From Sporosarcina sp. NCCP-2716 (GTDB lineage Bacteria; Bacillota; Bacilli; Bacillales_A; Planococcaceae), in NCBI RefSeq assembly GCF_023707985.1, contig NZ_BRCF01000001.1:555967-619966 (forward strand): DNA of 64,000 nucleotides, written 5' to 3'. Below are positions 34,207 to 43,941 of the stretch, piece by piece. The position numbers and the translations under genes are program-made. Each line of letters opens with the position of its first letter. Position 1 is the stretch's first letter. A model generated the notes under the pieces. It had not been told where the DNA came from. It did not search any database and worked only from the letters and a program-made list of their open reading frames with translations.

Positions 34207-35877
34207 ATGACTTTGCAAAAAGCACTGACGGACATCTCCGCCTATCAGGCTATCTTCCATTCCGTCGAAGAAGGAATGATCTCTGTCGATGCGGAAGGTC
34301 TCATTCATCTCTTTAATGATAGCGCTTCCAAAATGCTTGGGATTCCCGGAAGCGGGGCAGCCGGCAGGCGGATCGAGGACGTCATCCCGTCGTCCGGGCT
34401 GCCGGAAGTGCTGCGCAGCGGGGAAGCGGTTTCCAATACTGCAATGCAGCTGCCGTCAGGAATGAACCTTCTGAGCTCCCGCTATCCGATCCTGGATGCT
34501 GACGGTACGGTCACTGGCGCATTCGCCGTCTTCAAGGACATTACCGGCGTGATCGAAACGGCTGAAGAAATCACCGATTTGAAGCGTGTCAAGACGATGC
34601 TCGAAGCGATTATCCATTCCAGTGATGACGCCATCTCGGTTGTCGATGCGGACGGACTCGGCATCCTCATCAACCCGGCGTATACGCGATTGACGGGGCT
34701 GTCGGAGAAGGAAGTGATCGGCCAGCCGGCAACTGCTGACATCAGCTCCGGCGAGAGCATCCATATGAAGGTCCTGGAGACGAAGCGTCCGGTGCGCGGT
34801 GTCAATATGCGGATCGGCGGAAACAACCGTGATGTAATTGTCAATGTGGCGCCTATCGTCGTAGACAGGGAAGTCAAAGGAAGTGTCGGAGTCATCCATG
34901 ACATCACCGAAATGCGGAGCCTCATGAGGCAGCTCGATCATGCGAAAGCACAGATCCGGGAACTGGAGTCGGCTTACACGTTCGAAGACATCATCGGCGA
35001 CAGCGAAGACTTGAACATCGCCGTCGGCCAGGCGAAAATCTCGGCGGGCTCGGATATCCCGGTCATGCTGCGGGGCGAGCCGGGCACTGGAAAAGGGCTG
35101 TTCGCCCACGCTATCCATACCGGCAGCAAACGGAGCGGAGGTGAGTTCATCCGCATATCGTGCAGCTCGCTGTCGTGCGACTCCGCTGAATTGTCGCGGA
35201 TCCATACGCAGATCAAGGAAGGTGAACTTACGGGGACGCTGTTCCTTGACGAAATCACCGAGCTGGATCCAGCCGTCCAGCAGAGTCTTCTGACCTACTT
35301 GAAATCGGGCATCTCTTCAAGCCCGGGACAGGCAGGGATGCGTGTCATCGCTTCCTCTTCCGCCAATCTGGAGAGGGCTGTGCATGACGGCTCCTTGAGC
35401 GAGGAGCTGTACTTCCAGCTGACGAGGATGTCGATCCGCATCCCTCCTCTGCGGTCGCGGCCGGGAGATATCCCGAAGCTCGCGGAAGTCCTGCTTGCGA
35501 TGCTGAACGAGGAGTATGGCATGTCCGTCACGGTACTGACGGACGGCGCGCTCAAGCGCCTGCAGTCCTACGAGTGGCCGGGCAACGTGCGTGAACTCGA
35601 AAATGCGCTGAGCCGGGCGATGATCCTTTCGGAAACGGGATCCTCCGAACTCGCGGAAGACGATATCGCCAGAGCACTGTCCACGGGCAGCGAATCAGGC
35701 TCCGGTACCGCAATTCCTGAAAAAAGGACACTCGCTTCCCTCATGGAAGACCATGAGAAACATGTACTTCAAACGGCACTGAAAGAGAACGGCGGCCAAA
35801 AAGCAGCGACTGCCGACAAACTTGGCATTTCGCTCCGTTCCCTCTATTATAAGCTTGAAAAATATAAACTGATCTGA
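34207..35877 (+). CDS. bkdR: BkdR-like AAA+ regulator lacking the GAFTGA loop
   Basis: A 556-residue member of the sigma-54 activator family: two PAS-like domains (about 10-115 and 128-240), an AAA+ core (about 258-490) and a Fis-type helix-turn-helix at the C-terminus (QKAATADKLGISLRSLYYKLEK). Walker A is GEPGTGKG (residues 290-297) and Walker B GTLFLDEI (343-350). Between RISC and Walker B only about 23 residues remain where the family has about 37, and the ESELFG...GAFTGA segment that contacts sigma-54 is absent. It probably cannot activate sigma-54; it may act as a sigma-A repressor or activator, like TyrR. Sits directly before ptb. Confidence 0.85.
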   Translation: MTLQKALTDISAYQAIFHSVEEGMISVDAEGLIHLFNDSASKMLGIPGSGAAGRRIEDVIPSSGLPEVLRSGEAVSNTAMQLPSGMNLLSSRYPILDADGTVTGAFAVFKDITGVIETAEEITDLKRVKTMLEAIIHSSDDAISVVDADGLGILINPAYTRLTGLSEKEVIGQPATADISSGESIHMKVLETKRPVRGVNMRIGGNNRDVIVNVAPIVVDREVKGSVGVIHDITEMRSLMRQLDHAKAQIRELESAYTFEDIIGDSEDLNIAVGQAKISAGSDIPVMLRGEPGTGKGLFAHAIHTGSKRSGGEFIRISCSSLSCDSAELSRIHTQIKEGELTGTLFLDEITELDPAVQQSLLTYLKSGISSSPGQAGMRVIASSSANLERAVHDGSLSEELYFQLTRMSIRIPPLRSRPGDIPKLAEVLLAMLNEEYGMSVTVLTDGALKRLQSYEWPGNVRELENALSRAMILSETGSSELAEDDIARALSTGSESGSGTAIPEKRTLASLMEDHEKHVLQTALKENGGQKAATADKLGISLRSLYYKLEKYKLI

Positions 35878-35894
35878 CGGAAAGGAATGGCACA

Positions 35895-36806
35895 ATGGAA
35901 ACACTTGCTGAACTTGTTGAACAGGCCGCTTCACTTCCGGACAGGCCATGCACTGCCGTCGCCTGCGCAGCGGACCCCGATATCCTGAGAGCCGTACAGC
36001 ATGCGGTGTCGAAAGGGCTCGCCGTGTTCAAACTGTTCGGCGATAAGGCTGAGCTGGAAGAGGAGATCCGCAAAACCTGTCCTGAACTGCTCGGCAGCCC
36101 TGACGTGGAATTGGTCGCAGCGGCTGGACAGGTACAAGCTGCTGAGGCGGCCGTCGATGCCGTGTCGGGCGGCGAAGCGCAAGTGCTCATGAAAGGCAAC
36201 CTGACGACTGCGGTCCTCATGAAGGCTGCACTCCGGAAAGAATCGGGCCTGCGCACAGGCAGTGTCCTGTCTCATGTGGCGCTGTTCGAAGTCCCGGGTT
36301 ACAAGAAACTACTGTATTTGACGGACTCGGCCATGAGCCTGCTGCCCGATCTGCAGACCAAATCGCAGATCATCCGGAACGCCGTCGCCGTTGCGCGGTC
36401 GTGCGGCCTGGAACGGCCGATCGTAGTCCCGCTTGCCGCGGTCGAAGCGGTCAACCCTGCGATGCAGGCAACATTGGATGCTGCCGCCTTGACGATGATG
36501 AATCAGCGAGGCCAGCTGGAGGACTGTATCGTGGATGGACCGCTCGCATTGGATAATGCGATTTCGCTGGAAGCCGCACGCCATAAGAACCTGACCGGTC
36601 CGGCCGCAGGGAACGCGGACATCCTGGTTGCGCCGAATCTGGAGGCAGCCAACATGCTTTACAAGTCACTCACATATTTTGCCGGCGCGAAAGTCGGAGG
36701 AATCATCCAAGGGGCTTCCGCTCCCATCGTCATCACCTCAAGAGCGGACAGTGCGGAAACGAAACTGAACTCATTGGCACTCGCATTACTTGTAAGTAAA
36801 AACTGA
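35895..36806 (+). CDS. ptb: phosphate butyryltransferase
   Basis: 303 residues, PTA/PTB family. Converts branched or straight butyryl-type acyl-CoA and phosphate to the acyl phosphate, which Buk uses to make ATP. Family blocks seen: [41 protein letters not shown] and the C-terminal [20 protein letters not shown] (in part). GGAAAGGAATGG precedes the ATG. It is the first enzyme gene after bkdR. Confidence 0.95.
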   Translation: METLAELVEQAASLPDRPCTAVACAADPDILRAVQHAVSKGLAVFKLFGDKAELEEEIRKTCPELLGSPDVELVAAAGQVQAAEAAVDAVSGGEAQVLMKGNLTTAVLMKAALRKESGLRTGSVLSHVALFEVPGYKKLLYLTDSAMSLLPDLQTKSQIIRNAVAVARSCGLERPIVVPLAAVEAVNPAMQATLDAAALTMMNQRGQLEDCIVDGPLALDNAISLEAARHKNLTGPAAGNADILVAPNLEAANMLYKSLTYFAGAKVGGIIQGASAPIVITSRADSAETKLNSLALALLVSKN

Positions 36807-36829
36807 TCGATAAATTGGAGGAGTTACAA

Positions 36830-37924
36830 ATGGAAATCATGAAATATATGGAAACTTACGATTATGAACAGCTTGTGATCTGCCAGGACAAAACGACAGG
36901 GTTGAAAGCATTTATCGCCATCCATGACACGACGCTCGGACCGGCTCTCGGCGGAACACGCATGTGGACATATGCGAGCGAAGAAGAAGCGATCGAAGAT
37001 GCACTTCGTCTTGCGCGCGGCATGACATACAAGAACGCAGCAGCCGGCCTCAACCTCGGCGGCGGGAAAGCGGTCATCATGGGCAACCCGAAAACGGACA
37101 AGAACGATGAAATGTTCCGCGCATTCGGCCGCTTCATCGAAGGGCTGAACGGCCGCTACATAACAGCGGAAGACGTCGGTACGACCGAAGCGGACATGGA
37201 CCTGATCCACCTGGAAACGGATTATGTCACAGGAGTTTCTGCTGAATTCGGTTCTTCAGGCAACCCGTCTCCGATCACAGCTCTCGGTGTATACAAAGGT
37301 ATGAAAGCTGCAGCTAAAGAAGCATTCGGAAGCGACTCACTCAAAGACAAGACGGTCGCTGTGCAGGGGGTCGGGAACGTCGCCTATACAATGTGCGAGT
37401 ACCTTCACAAGGAAGGTGCGAAACTGATCGTCACGGACATCAACGAAGAAGCGGTGCAGCGTGCAGTCGACAACTTCGGCGCTACTGCAGTCGGTATCAA
37501 TGAAATCTACAGCCAGGAAGCGGATATCTTCTCCCCGTGTGCACTCGGCGCGGTCATCAACGACGAAACGATCCCTCAGCTGAAAGTGAAAGTGATTGCA
37601 GGTTCTGCAAACAACCAGCTGAAGAATCCGGAACACGGCGACAAGATCCATGAAATGGGCCTGGTCTATGCACCGGACTACGTCATCAACTCCGGCGGCG
37701 TCATCAACGTAGCTGACGAACTCGACGGCTACAACCGGAAGCGCGCTCTGAAGAAAGTCGACACGATCTACCAGACGATCGAAAAGATCTTCGCTATCTC
37801 GAAACGTGACGGCATTCCATCCTACGTAGCCGCAGACCGTCTTGCTGAAGAGCGCATCGAACGCGTCGCGAAAGCGCGCAACCAGTTCCTGCAGAACGAA
37901 AAAAGCGTGCTGTCCCGCCGCTGA
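36830..37924 (+). CDS. bcd: leucine dehydrogenase
   Basis: 364 residues, same length as B. subtilis Bcd. It deaminates leucine, isoleucine and valine to their 2-oxo acids with NAD. The catalytic Lys is K80 in [11 protein letters not shown]68 lies in the TYKNAAAG segment, and the NAD-binding motif is [19 protein letters not shown] lies 6 nt before the ATG at 36830. Its products feed the branched-chain 2-oxo acid dehydrogenase encoded downstream. Confidence 0.97.
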   Translation: MEIMKYMETYDYEQLVICQDKTTGLKAFIAIHDTTLGPALGGTRMWTYASEEEAIEDALRLARGMTYKNAAAGLNLGGGKAVIMGNPKTDKNDEMFRAFGRFIEGLNGRYITAEDVGTTEADMDLIHLETDYVTGVSAEFGSSGNPSPITALGVYKGMKAAAKEAFGSDSLKDKTVAVQGVGNVAYTMCEYLHKEGAKLIVTDINEEAVQRAVDNFGATAVGINEIYSQEADIFSPCALGAVINDETIPQLKVKVIAGSANNQLKNPEHGDKIHEMGLVYAPDYVINSGGVINVADELDGYNRKRALKKVDTIYQTIEKIFAISKRDGIPSYVAADRLAEERIERVAKARNQFLQNEKSVLSRR

Positions 37925-37964
37925 TCATACAAGGAACAGAGTACTGCGAAAGGAGAGAATGATC

Positions 37965-39083
37965 ATGCCTGCTCAAGGTCTGACTATTTTGGCGATCAAC
38001 CCCGGTTCGACGTCGACAAAAATCGGCGTCTTCCAGGACGACCGCCTGCTGATGGAGGAAACGATCCGTCATTCAACTGAAGAGCTCGCTCAATTTTCTG
38101 CCATCACTGCGCAGTACGGATTCCGCAAAGAGCTGATCGTCGATGCACTGGAACAGAACAGCATCGATCCGGCAGCCCTCTCTGCAGTTGTCGGTCGCGG
38201 CGGTCTGCTGCGACCGATTTCGGGAGGGACTTACTCCGTAAATGAGCCGATGCTGGAAGACTTGCGTAAAGGGATTTCCGGACAGCATGCTTCCAATCTC
38301 GGAGGCATTCTGGCGAATGAGATTGCGAAAGCCCACGGTATCCCGGCGTTCATCGTCGACCCGGTCGTCGTGGACGAATTGGCCCCGGTCGCTAGGCTGT
38401 CCGGTTTCAGGCTGCTCGAGCGCCATTCGATCTTCCATGCGCTGAATCAGAAGGCTGTGGCGCGGCGCTATGCAGCGGATATCGGCCGGAAATACGATGA
38501 GCTCAAACTGATCGTCGTCCATATGGGCGGCGGCATCACTGTAGGCGCCCATGACGGCGGGCGTGTCATAGACGTCAACAACGGCCTCCACGGAGACGGC
38601 CCGTTCAGTCCTGAACGGGCCGGCACCGTTCCGGCAGGGGACTTGGTCGACATCTGCTTCTCCGGTAAATATTACCGGCAGGAAGTGATGGAGATGCTTG
38701 TCGGCAAAGGCGGTATGACCGGTTATCTCGGGACGAATGATGCAGTCGAAACGGAAAAGCGGATTGCAGCCGGAGACCCGGAAGCGAAAAAAGTGTATGA
38801 CGCGATGGCCTACCAGGTAGCCAAGGAGATCGGCAGTGCAGCGGCAGTGCTGCGCGGCAAGGCGGATGCAATCATCCTGACTGGCGGTCTGGCATATGGC
38901 AGGGAGTTTACAAGAGAGATCAGGAAGTATGTCGACTGGATCGCCGACGTCGCTGTCTACCCGGGGGAAGACGAATTGCAGGCCCTTGCGGAAGGGGCAA
39001 TCCGTGTTCTTACCGGTGAAGAAGAACCGAAAACGTATCCTAACAAGGAACAGGAGGCTGTATTCAATGGCTCAAGAGTATGA
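37965..39083 (+). CDS. buk: butyrate kinase
   Basis: 372 residues, acetokinase family of the ASKHA fold. It makes ATP from butyryl or branched acyl phosphate. [16 protein letters not shown] is the phosphate loop; [13 protein letters not shown] and [12 protein letters not shown] are further ATP-binding motifs. ATG at 37965 has AAGGAGAG 7 nt upstream. The 3' end overlaps lpdV by 17 bases. Confidence 0.96.
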   Translation: MPAQGLTILAINPGSTSTKIGVFQDDRLLMEETIRHSTEELAQFSAITAQYGFRKELIVDALEQNSIDPAALSAVVGRGGLLRPISGGTYSVNEPMLEDLRKGISGQHASNLGGILANEIAKAHGIPAFIVDPVVVDELAPVARLSGFRLLERHSIFHALNQKAVARRYAADIGRKYDELKLIVVHMGGGITVGAHDGGRVIDVNNGLHGDGPFSPERAGTVPAGDLVDICFSGKYYRQEVMEMLVGKGGMTGYLGTNDAVETEKRIAAGDPEAKKVYDAMAYQVAKEIGSAAAVLRGKADAIILTGGLAYGREFTREIRKYVDWIADVAVYPGEDELQALAEGAIRVLTGEEEPKTYPNKEQEAVFNGSRV

Positions 39084-40494
39084 TGTAGTAATTCTCGGCG
39101 GGGGGACCGGCGGCTATGTCGCTGCAATCCGATCTGCCCAGCTCGGACTGAAGACGGCGCTTGTCGAGAAAGGGAAGCTTGGCGGTACGTGTCTGCACAA
39201 AGGATGCATCCCGAGCAAAGCCCTTCTGAAAAGTGCGGAAGTCTATCAGCTGACGAAAGAGAAGGCCGCGAGCTTCGGTGTGAACACAGAAGCCGTCTCG
39301 CTCGACTTTTCGGCTGTCCAGCAGCGTAAACAATCGATCGTCGACCAGCTGTACAAAGGCGTGCAGGGGCTCATGAAAAAAGGCAAGATCGATGTCTACG
39401 AAGGGACCGGCAGAATGCTCGGACCGTCAATCTTCTCACCGATGCCCGGAACGATTTCCGTGGAGATGAACAATGGCGAAGAGAACGAGATGCTCATTCT
39501 GAAGAATCTCGTCCTGGCAACAGGTTCCCGACCGCGGACACTGCCCGGTCTTGAGCTCGATGAACAGCAGATCCTGTCTTCGGACGGCGCACTGAACCTT
39601 GAGTCGCTGCCGGCTTCGATGCTCATCATCGGCGGCGGCGTCATCGGGATCGAATGGGCTTCGATGCTGAATGACTTCGGCGTAGAGGTGACGGTCGTGG
39701 AATACGCGGACCGCATCCTGCCGACGGAAGACGCAGACATTTCCAAAGAGATGAAGAAACTGCTTGAGAAAAAAGGCATCCGTTTCGTCACAGGTGCGAA
39801 AGTGCTGCCGGAAACTCTCGAGAAGTCAGCGGACAGCGTGACGATTTCCGCCGAAACAGCAGACGGCGTCCAGCCGTTCACCGCTGAAAAAGCGCTCGTA
39901 TCGGTCGGCCGTCAGGCGAATACGGAAGGGATCGGCATCGAGAACACGGAAATCGAAATCGATAAAGGCTATATCAAGACCCGTCCGACATTTCAGACGA
40001 AAGAGAGTCATATCTATGCAATCGGCGACTGTATCGGCGGGCTTCAGCTCGCTCATGTCGCTTCCCACGAAGGGATCGCGGCGATCGAGCACATCGCGAA
40101 CCAGACACCGGAGCCGATGGATTACGACAAGATTTCCCGCTGTATCTATTCCAGTCCGGAAGCGGCAAGCGTCGGAATCACGGAAAGCCAGGCCAAAGAG
40201 CGCGGCTTCGAAGTGAAAATCGGCAAGTTCCCTTTCCAGGCAGTCGGAAAAGCACTCGTTAACGGGAAAGCGGACGGCTTCGTCAAGATCGTCGCTGACA
40301 GCAAAACCGATGACGTACTCGGCGTCCATATGATCGGCGCAGGAGTGACCGACATGATCTCCGAAGCAGGTCTTGCCATGGTGCTCGATGCGACACCTTG
40401 GGAAATTGCGCATACCGTCCATCCTCACCCATCCCTCTCTGAAGTGATCGGTGAAGCAGCACTGGCTGTCGACGGAAAAGCGATCCATATGTAA
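39067..40494 (+). CDS. lpdV: dihydrolipoyl dehydrogenase E3 of the branched-chain complex
   Basis: 475 residues. A flavoprotein disulfide reductase that reoxidises the lipoyl arm of BkdB with NAD. The redox pair is in [16 protein letters not shown] binding at [21 protein letters not shown] binding at [12 protein letters not shown], and the C-terminal base in [18 protein letters not shown] lies about 9 nt before the ATG, inside the end of buk. Part of the bkd operon. Confidence 0.96.
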   Translation: MAQEYDVVILGGGTGGYVAAIRSAQLGLKTALVEKGKLGGTCLHKGCIPSKALLKSAEVYQLTKEKAASFGVNTEAVSLDFSAVQQRKQSIVDQLYKGVQGLMKKGKIDVYEGTGRMLGPSIFSPMPGTISVEMNNGEENEMLILKNLVLATGSRPRTLPGLELDEQQILSSDGALNLESLPASMLIIGGGVIGIEWASMLNDFGVEVTVVEYADRILPTEDADISKEMKKLLEKKGIRFVTGAKVLPETLEKSADSVTISAETADGVQPFTAEKALVSVGRQANTEGIGIENTEIEIDKGYIKTRPTFQTKESHIYAIGDCIGGLQLAHVASHEGIAAIEHIANQTPEPMDYDKISRCIYSSPEAASVGITESQAKERGFEVKIGKFPFQAVGKALVNGKADGFVKIVADSKTDDVLGVHMIGAGVTDMISEAGLAMVLDATPWEIAHTVHPHPSLSEVIGEAALAVDGKAIHM

Positions 40495-40511
40495 CCAAAG
40501 GGGGAGAAAAG

Positions 40512-41519
40512 ATGGCTACGAACCGCCATGAAGAGCTGGGGCTCTCAAACGAAGACGTTCTGCATATGTACGAAACGATGGTGATGGCAAGAAAGATCGA
40601 TGAACGGATGTGGCTGCTGAACCGTGCGGGGAAAGTCCCGTTCGTCATTTCCTGCCAGGGTCAGGAAGCGGCACAAATCGGCGCGGCTTTCGCACTCGAC
40701 AAAGATAAGGACTGGATAGCTCCCTATTACCGGGATATGGGCGTCGTGCTCCATTTCGGCATGACACCGAAAGATCTGATGCTTTCCGCTTTCGCGAAAG
40801 CAGAAGATCCGAACTCGGGCGGTCGCCAGATGCCTGGCCACTTCGGACAGCGTAAAAACCGCATCCTGACAGGCTCTTCGCCTGTTACGACACAGTTGCC
40901 TCATGCTGTCGGCGTCGCACTTGCCGGCAAGATGAAAGGCGAAGATTTCATCACCTTCACGACACTCGGGGAAGGATCCTCGAACCAGGGGGACTTCCAC
41001 GAAGGGATGAACTTTGCAGGCGTCCACAAACTGCCGACCATCGTAATGGTGGAAAACAACAAGTACGCCATCTCAGTGCCATATGAGAAACAGCTGGCAT
41101 GTGAACACGTCGCTGACCGGGCTGCAGGCTACGGCATGCCAGGCGTCACAGTGGACGGAACCGATCCGCTCGACGTCTACGCAGCCGTGAAGGAAGCAGC
41201 TGACCGGGCGCGCCGCGGAGACGGACCGAGCCTGATCGAAGCAGTCTGCTACCGTCTGACGGCCCACTCCTCCGACGACGACCATCGTCTGTACCGAGAC
41301 GCGGAAGAGCTCGAAACAGAGCGGAAACTTGACCCGCTGCCGAAGTTCGAAGCGTATTTGAAAGAGGCCGGTGTCCTGACGGAAGACATCAGTAAAGATA
41401 TTGCAGACCGGGTCATGAAAGAAGTGAACGAAGCGACGGATTACGCAGAGCAGGCTCCGTATGCTGAGCCGGAATATGCTCTCCGTCACGTCTATGCGGA
41501 ACAGGGAGGGAACGACTGA
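40512..41519 (+). CDS. bkdAA: branched-chain 2-oxo acid dehydrogenase E1 alpha
   Basis: 335 residues. Thiamine diphosphate-dependent alpha subunit that with BkdAB decarboxylates branched 2-oxo acids. The TPP motif is around TTLGEGSSNQGDFHEGMNFA, with the following VENNKYAISV; the phosphorylation-loop region reads YRLTAHSSDDDHRLYR. GGGGGAGAAA precedes the ATG. Its stop overlaps the bkdAB start by one base. Confidence 0.96.
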   Translation: MATNRHEELGLSNEDVLHMYETMVMARKIDERMWLLNRAGKVPFVISCQGQEAAQIGAAFALDKDKDWIAPYYRDMGVVLHFGMTPKDLMLSAFAKAEDPNSGGRQMPGHFGQRKNRILTGSSPVTTQLPHAVGVALAGKMKGEDFITFTTLGEGSSNQGDFHEGMNFAGVHKLPTIVMVENNKYAISVPYEKQLACEHVADRAAGYGMPGVTVDGTDPLDVYAAVKEAADRARRGDGPSLIEAVCYRLTAHSSDDDHRLYRDAEELETERKLDPLPKFEAYLKEAGVLTEDISKDIADRVMKEVNEATDYAEQAPYAEPEYALRHVYAEQGGND

Positions 41520-42502
41520 TGGCTGTCATTTCATATATTGATGCGATTACAAGCGCAATGGCTGAAGAGATGGAACGGGACGACAATGTCTTCGTCATCG
41601 GTGAAGACGTCGGCCGTAAAGGCGGCGTGTTCAAAGCGACGACAGGACTGTACGACAAATACGGCGAATACCGTGCAATCGATGCACCGCTCGCGGAATC
41701 GGCGATCGCAGGTGTCGCGATAGGTGCAGCGATGTACGGCATGCGTCCGATCGCTGAAATGCAGTTCGCGGATTTCATCATGCCTGCTGTGAACCAGATC
41801 GTCTCGGAAGCGGCGAAGATCCGCTACCGGTCCAACAATGACTGGACCTGCCCGCTCGTCGTCCGTGCACCATTCGGCGGGGGCGTCCACGGAGCCTTGT
41901 ACCACTCGCAGTCTGTTGAATCGATGTTCGCGGGGACGCCGGGCTTGAAGATCGTCATCCCTTCAACACCATATGACGCGAAAGGACTCCTGAAAGCGGC
42001 GATCCGTGATGAGGATCCAGTTTTGTTCTTCGAACACAAGCGTGCATACCGGCTCATCAAAGGCGAAGTGCCGGAAGAGGAATACGTCATTGAGATCGGC
42101 AAGGCGGATGTCAAACGCGAAGGTGAAGACATTACGATCATCACATACGGACTATGCGTCCATTTCGCCCTGCAGGCTGCAGAACGGCTGGCCGAAGACG
42201 GGATCTCCGCACATATCCTCGATCTGCGGACGATCTATCCGCTCGACAAGGAAGGCATCATCGAAGCGGCGAAGAAGACAGGGAAAGTCCTTCTTGTCAC
42301 CGAAGATAACAAGGAAGGCAGCGTCATGAGTGAAGTCGCAGCAATCATTTCTGAGAACTGCCTGTTCGACCTCGACGCGCCGATCCAGCGTCTCGCAGGA
42401 CCGGATGTACCGGCTATGCCGTATGCACCGACGATGGAGAAGTTCTTCATGGTCAACCCTGACAAAGTTGAAAAAGCAGCACGCGAACTGGCTGAATTCT
42501 AA
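41519..42502 (+). CDS. bkdAB: branched-chain 2-oxo acid dehydrogenase E1 beta
   Basis: 327 residues, standard length. Beta subunit of E1, forming the alpha2-beta2 heterotetramer. Conserved runs are FVIGEDVGRKGGVFKAT, DAPLAESAIAGVAIGAAMYGMRPIAE and the transketolase C-terminal domain with ITYGLCVHFALQAAE and DLRTIYPLD. The start is coupled to the bkdAA stop (TGATGG) behind GGGAGGGAA. Confidence 0.97.
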   Translation: MAVISYIDAITSAMAEEMERDDNVFVIGEDVGRKGGVFKATTGLYDKYGEYRAIDAPLAESAIAGVAIGAAMYGMRPIAEMQFADFIMPAVNQIVSEAAKIRYRSNNDWTCPLVVRAPFGGGVHGALYHSQSVESMFAGTPGLKIVIPSTPYDAKGLLKAAIRDEDPVLFFEHKRAYRLIKGEVPEEEYVIEIGKADVKREGEDITIITYGLCVHFALQAAERLAEDGISAHILDLRTIYPLDKEGIIEAAKKTGKVLLVTEDNKEGSVMSEVAAIISENCLFDLDAPIQRLAGPDVPAMPYAPTMEKFFMVNPDKVEKAARELAEF

Positions 42503-42522
42503 AGAAGGACGGAGGGAACCGA

Positions 42523-43833
42523 GTGGCAGTCGAATCGATTACAATGCCCCAGCTCGGGGAAAGTGTCACCGAAGGAACGATTGAAAAATGGCTCGTGAAG
42601 CCGGGGGATCACGTTGAAAAATACGACTCCCTTGCTGAAGTGAACACCGACAAGGTAACTGCGGAAGTGCCGTCCTCCTTCACCGGGACGATCAAAGAGA
42701 TCATCGTGGAAGAAGGACAGACAGTAGCAGTCGGTGAAATCGTCTGCAAGATCGAGACGGAAGGCGGCGGTGAGGCCGAACAGCCTGCTGCACAGCCTGC
42801 AAAAGAAGAGCCGGCGAACGAAATGCCGGCTGCCGGTTCAAAGAAACCGGAGAACCCGCTGAAGAAGGAAAAAGGCAAGGCGGCAGGGCGTTATTCACCG
42901 GCCGTGCTTCGCCTGTCGCAAGACCATGATATCGATCTGTCGCTCGTCGACGGTTCAGGCCGCGACGGCCGGATCACCCGGAAAGACATCCAGGCGATCA
43001 TCGACAGCGGAGAAAAGCCGCAGCCGCAAGCACCGGCACAGCAGCAACCAGCAGCACAGGCCGCTGCTGCTCCGACGTCTGCACCTGCGCCTGCTCCAGC
43101 ACCTGCTGCACCGAGCATACCGACAGCTGCCGGAGACATCGAAATCCCGGTCACCGGCGTCCGCCGCGCCATCGCGAACAACATGCTGAAATCGGTACAC
43201 GAAGCGCCGCACGCATGGACGATGGTCGAAGTCGACGTGACTCAGCTCGTCCAATACCGGGATTCGCTGAAAGCGGACTTCAAGAAAAAAGAAGGATTCA
43301 ACTTGACATACTTTGCCTTCTTCGTCAAAGCGGTATCCCAGGCACTGAAAGAATTCCCGATGATGAATTCGATGTGGGCGGGAGATAAGATCGTCCAGAA
43401 AAAAGACATCAACATCTCGATCGCCGTTGCAACGGAAGATGCCCTGTACGTACCGGTCATCCGCCAGGCGGACGAAAAGACGATCAAAGGAATCGGCCGG
43501 GAGATCACGGAACTGGCAGGGAAAGTCCGTTCAGGCAAGCTGACTTCAGCTGAAATGCAGGGCGGAACGTTCACTGTCAACAATACCGGCTCCTTCGGCT
43601 CAGTCCAGTCGATGGGCATCATCAACCACCCGCAGGCGGCGATCCTTCAAGTCGAATCGATCGTCAAGCGTCCAGTCGTCATGGACAACGGCATGATCGC
43701 AGTCCGGGACATGGTCAACCTGTGTCTGTCACTCGATCATCGTGTGCTCGACGGGCTGGTTGCCGGAAACTTCCTGGCACGTGTCAAGGAGATCCTCGAA
43801 TCGGTTTCACCCGAGACGACTTCCATCTACTAA
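42523..43833 (+). CDS. bkdB: branched-chain 2-oxo acid dehydrogenase E2 (lipoamide acyltransferase)
   Basis: 436 residues. Lipoyl domain (1-80) with the lipoylated Lys in EVNTDKVTAEVPS, a peripheral subunit-binding domain (about 120-160, SPAVLRLSQDHDIDLSLVDGSGRDGRI in part), a linker very rich in Ala, Pro and Gln (165-205), and the catalytic acyltransferase domain ending in DHRVLDG. It transfers the acyl group to CoA. The GTG at 42523 has GGAGGG 8 nt upstream. Lipoylation depends on the LipM pathway (10331). Last gene of the bkd operon. Confidence 0.96.
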   Translation: MAVESITMPQLGESVTEGTIEKWLVKPGDHVEKYDSLAEVNTDKVTAEVPSSFTGTIKEIIVEEGQTVAVGEIVCKIETEGGGEAEQPAAQPAKEEPANEMPAAGSKKPENPLKKEKGKAAGRYSPAVLRLSQDHDIDLSLVDGSGRDGRITRKDIQAIIDSGEKPQPQAPAQQQPAAQAAAAPTSAPAPAPAPAAPSIPTAAGDIEIPVTGVRRAIANNMLKSVHEAPHAWTMVEVDVTQLVQYRDSLKADFKKKEGFNLTYFAFFVKAVSQALKEFPMMNSMWAGDKIVQKKDINISIAVATEDALYVPVIRQADEKTIKGIGREITELAGKVRSGKLTSAEMQGGTFTVNNTGSFGSVQSMGIINHPQAAILQVESIVKRPVVMDNGMIAVRDMVNLCLSLDHRVLDGLVAGNFLARVKEILESVSPETTSIY

Positions 43834-43843
43834 GCAGGAATAC

Positions 43844-43884
43844 AACCCCCACGGCCAGCGGCAGATTGGACGCGGGGGTTTTTT
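43844..43884 (+). terminator. terminator after bkdB
   Basis: AACCCCC pairs with GGGGGTT (7 bp) around a 23-nt loop that can fold further, followed by TTTT. Confidence 0.8.
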
Positions 43885-43910
43885 CCATCCTGCCGGTATT
43901 CAGGTACAAT
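43882..43910 (+). promoter_or_regulatory. promoter of the mut operon
   Basis: TTTCCA and TACAAT (5 of 6) are 17 bp apart, 31 bases before mutA. The -35 box overlaps the T-run of the bkdB terminator. Confidence 0.45.
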
Positions 43911-43941
43911 GAGAGCAGACAGTTATCAGGGAGGGAATCAC

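Noticed and set aside
34207..35877. The BkdR loop deletion as a sequencing error
   Set aside because: The change is a clean in-frame loss plus substituted residues, with the reading frame open on both sides, which an error would rarely produce.
35889..35916. A sigma-54 promoter at the ptb start (TGGCAC followed by TTGCT)
   Set aside because: The two elements are 11 bases apart instead of 5, and they overlap the ptb start codon.
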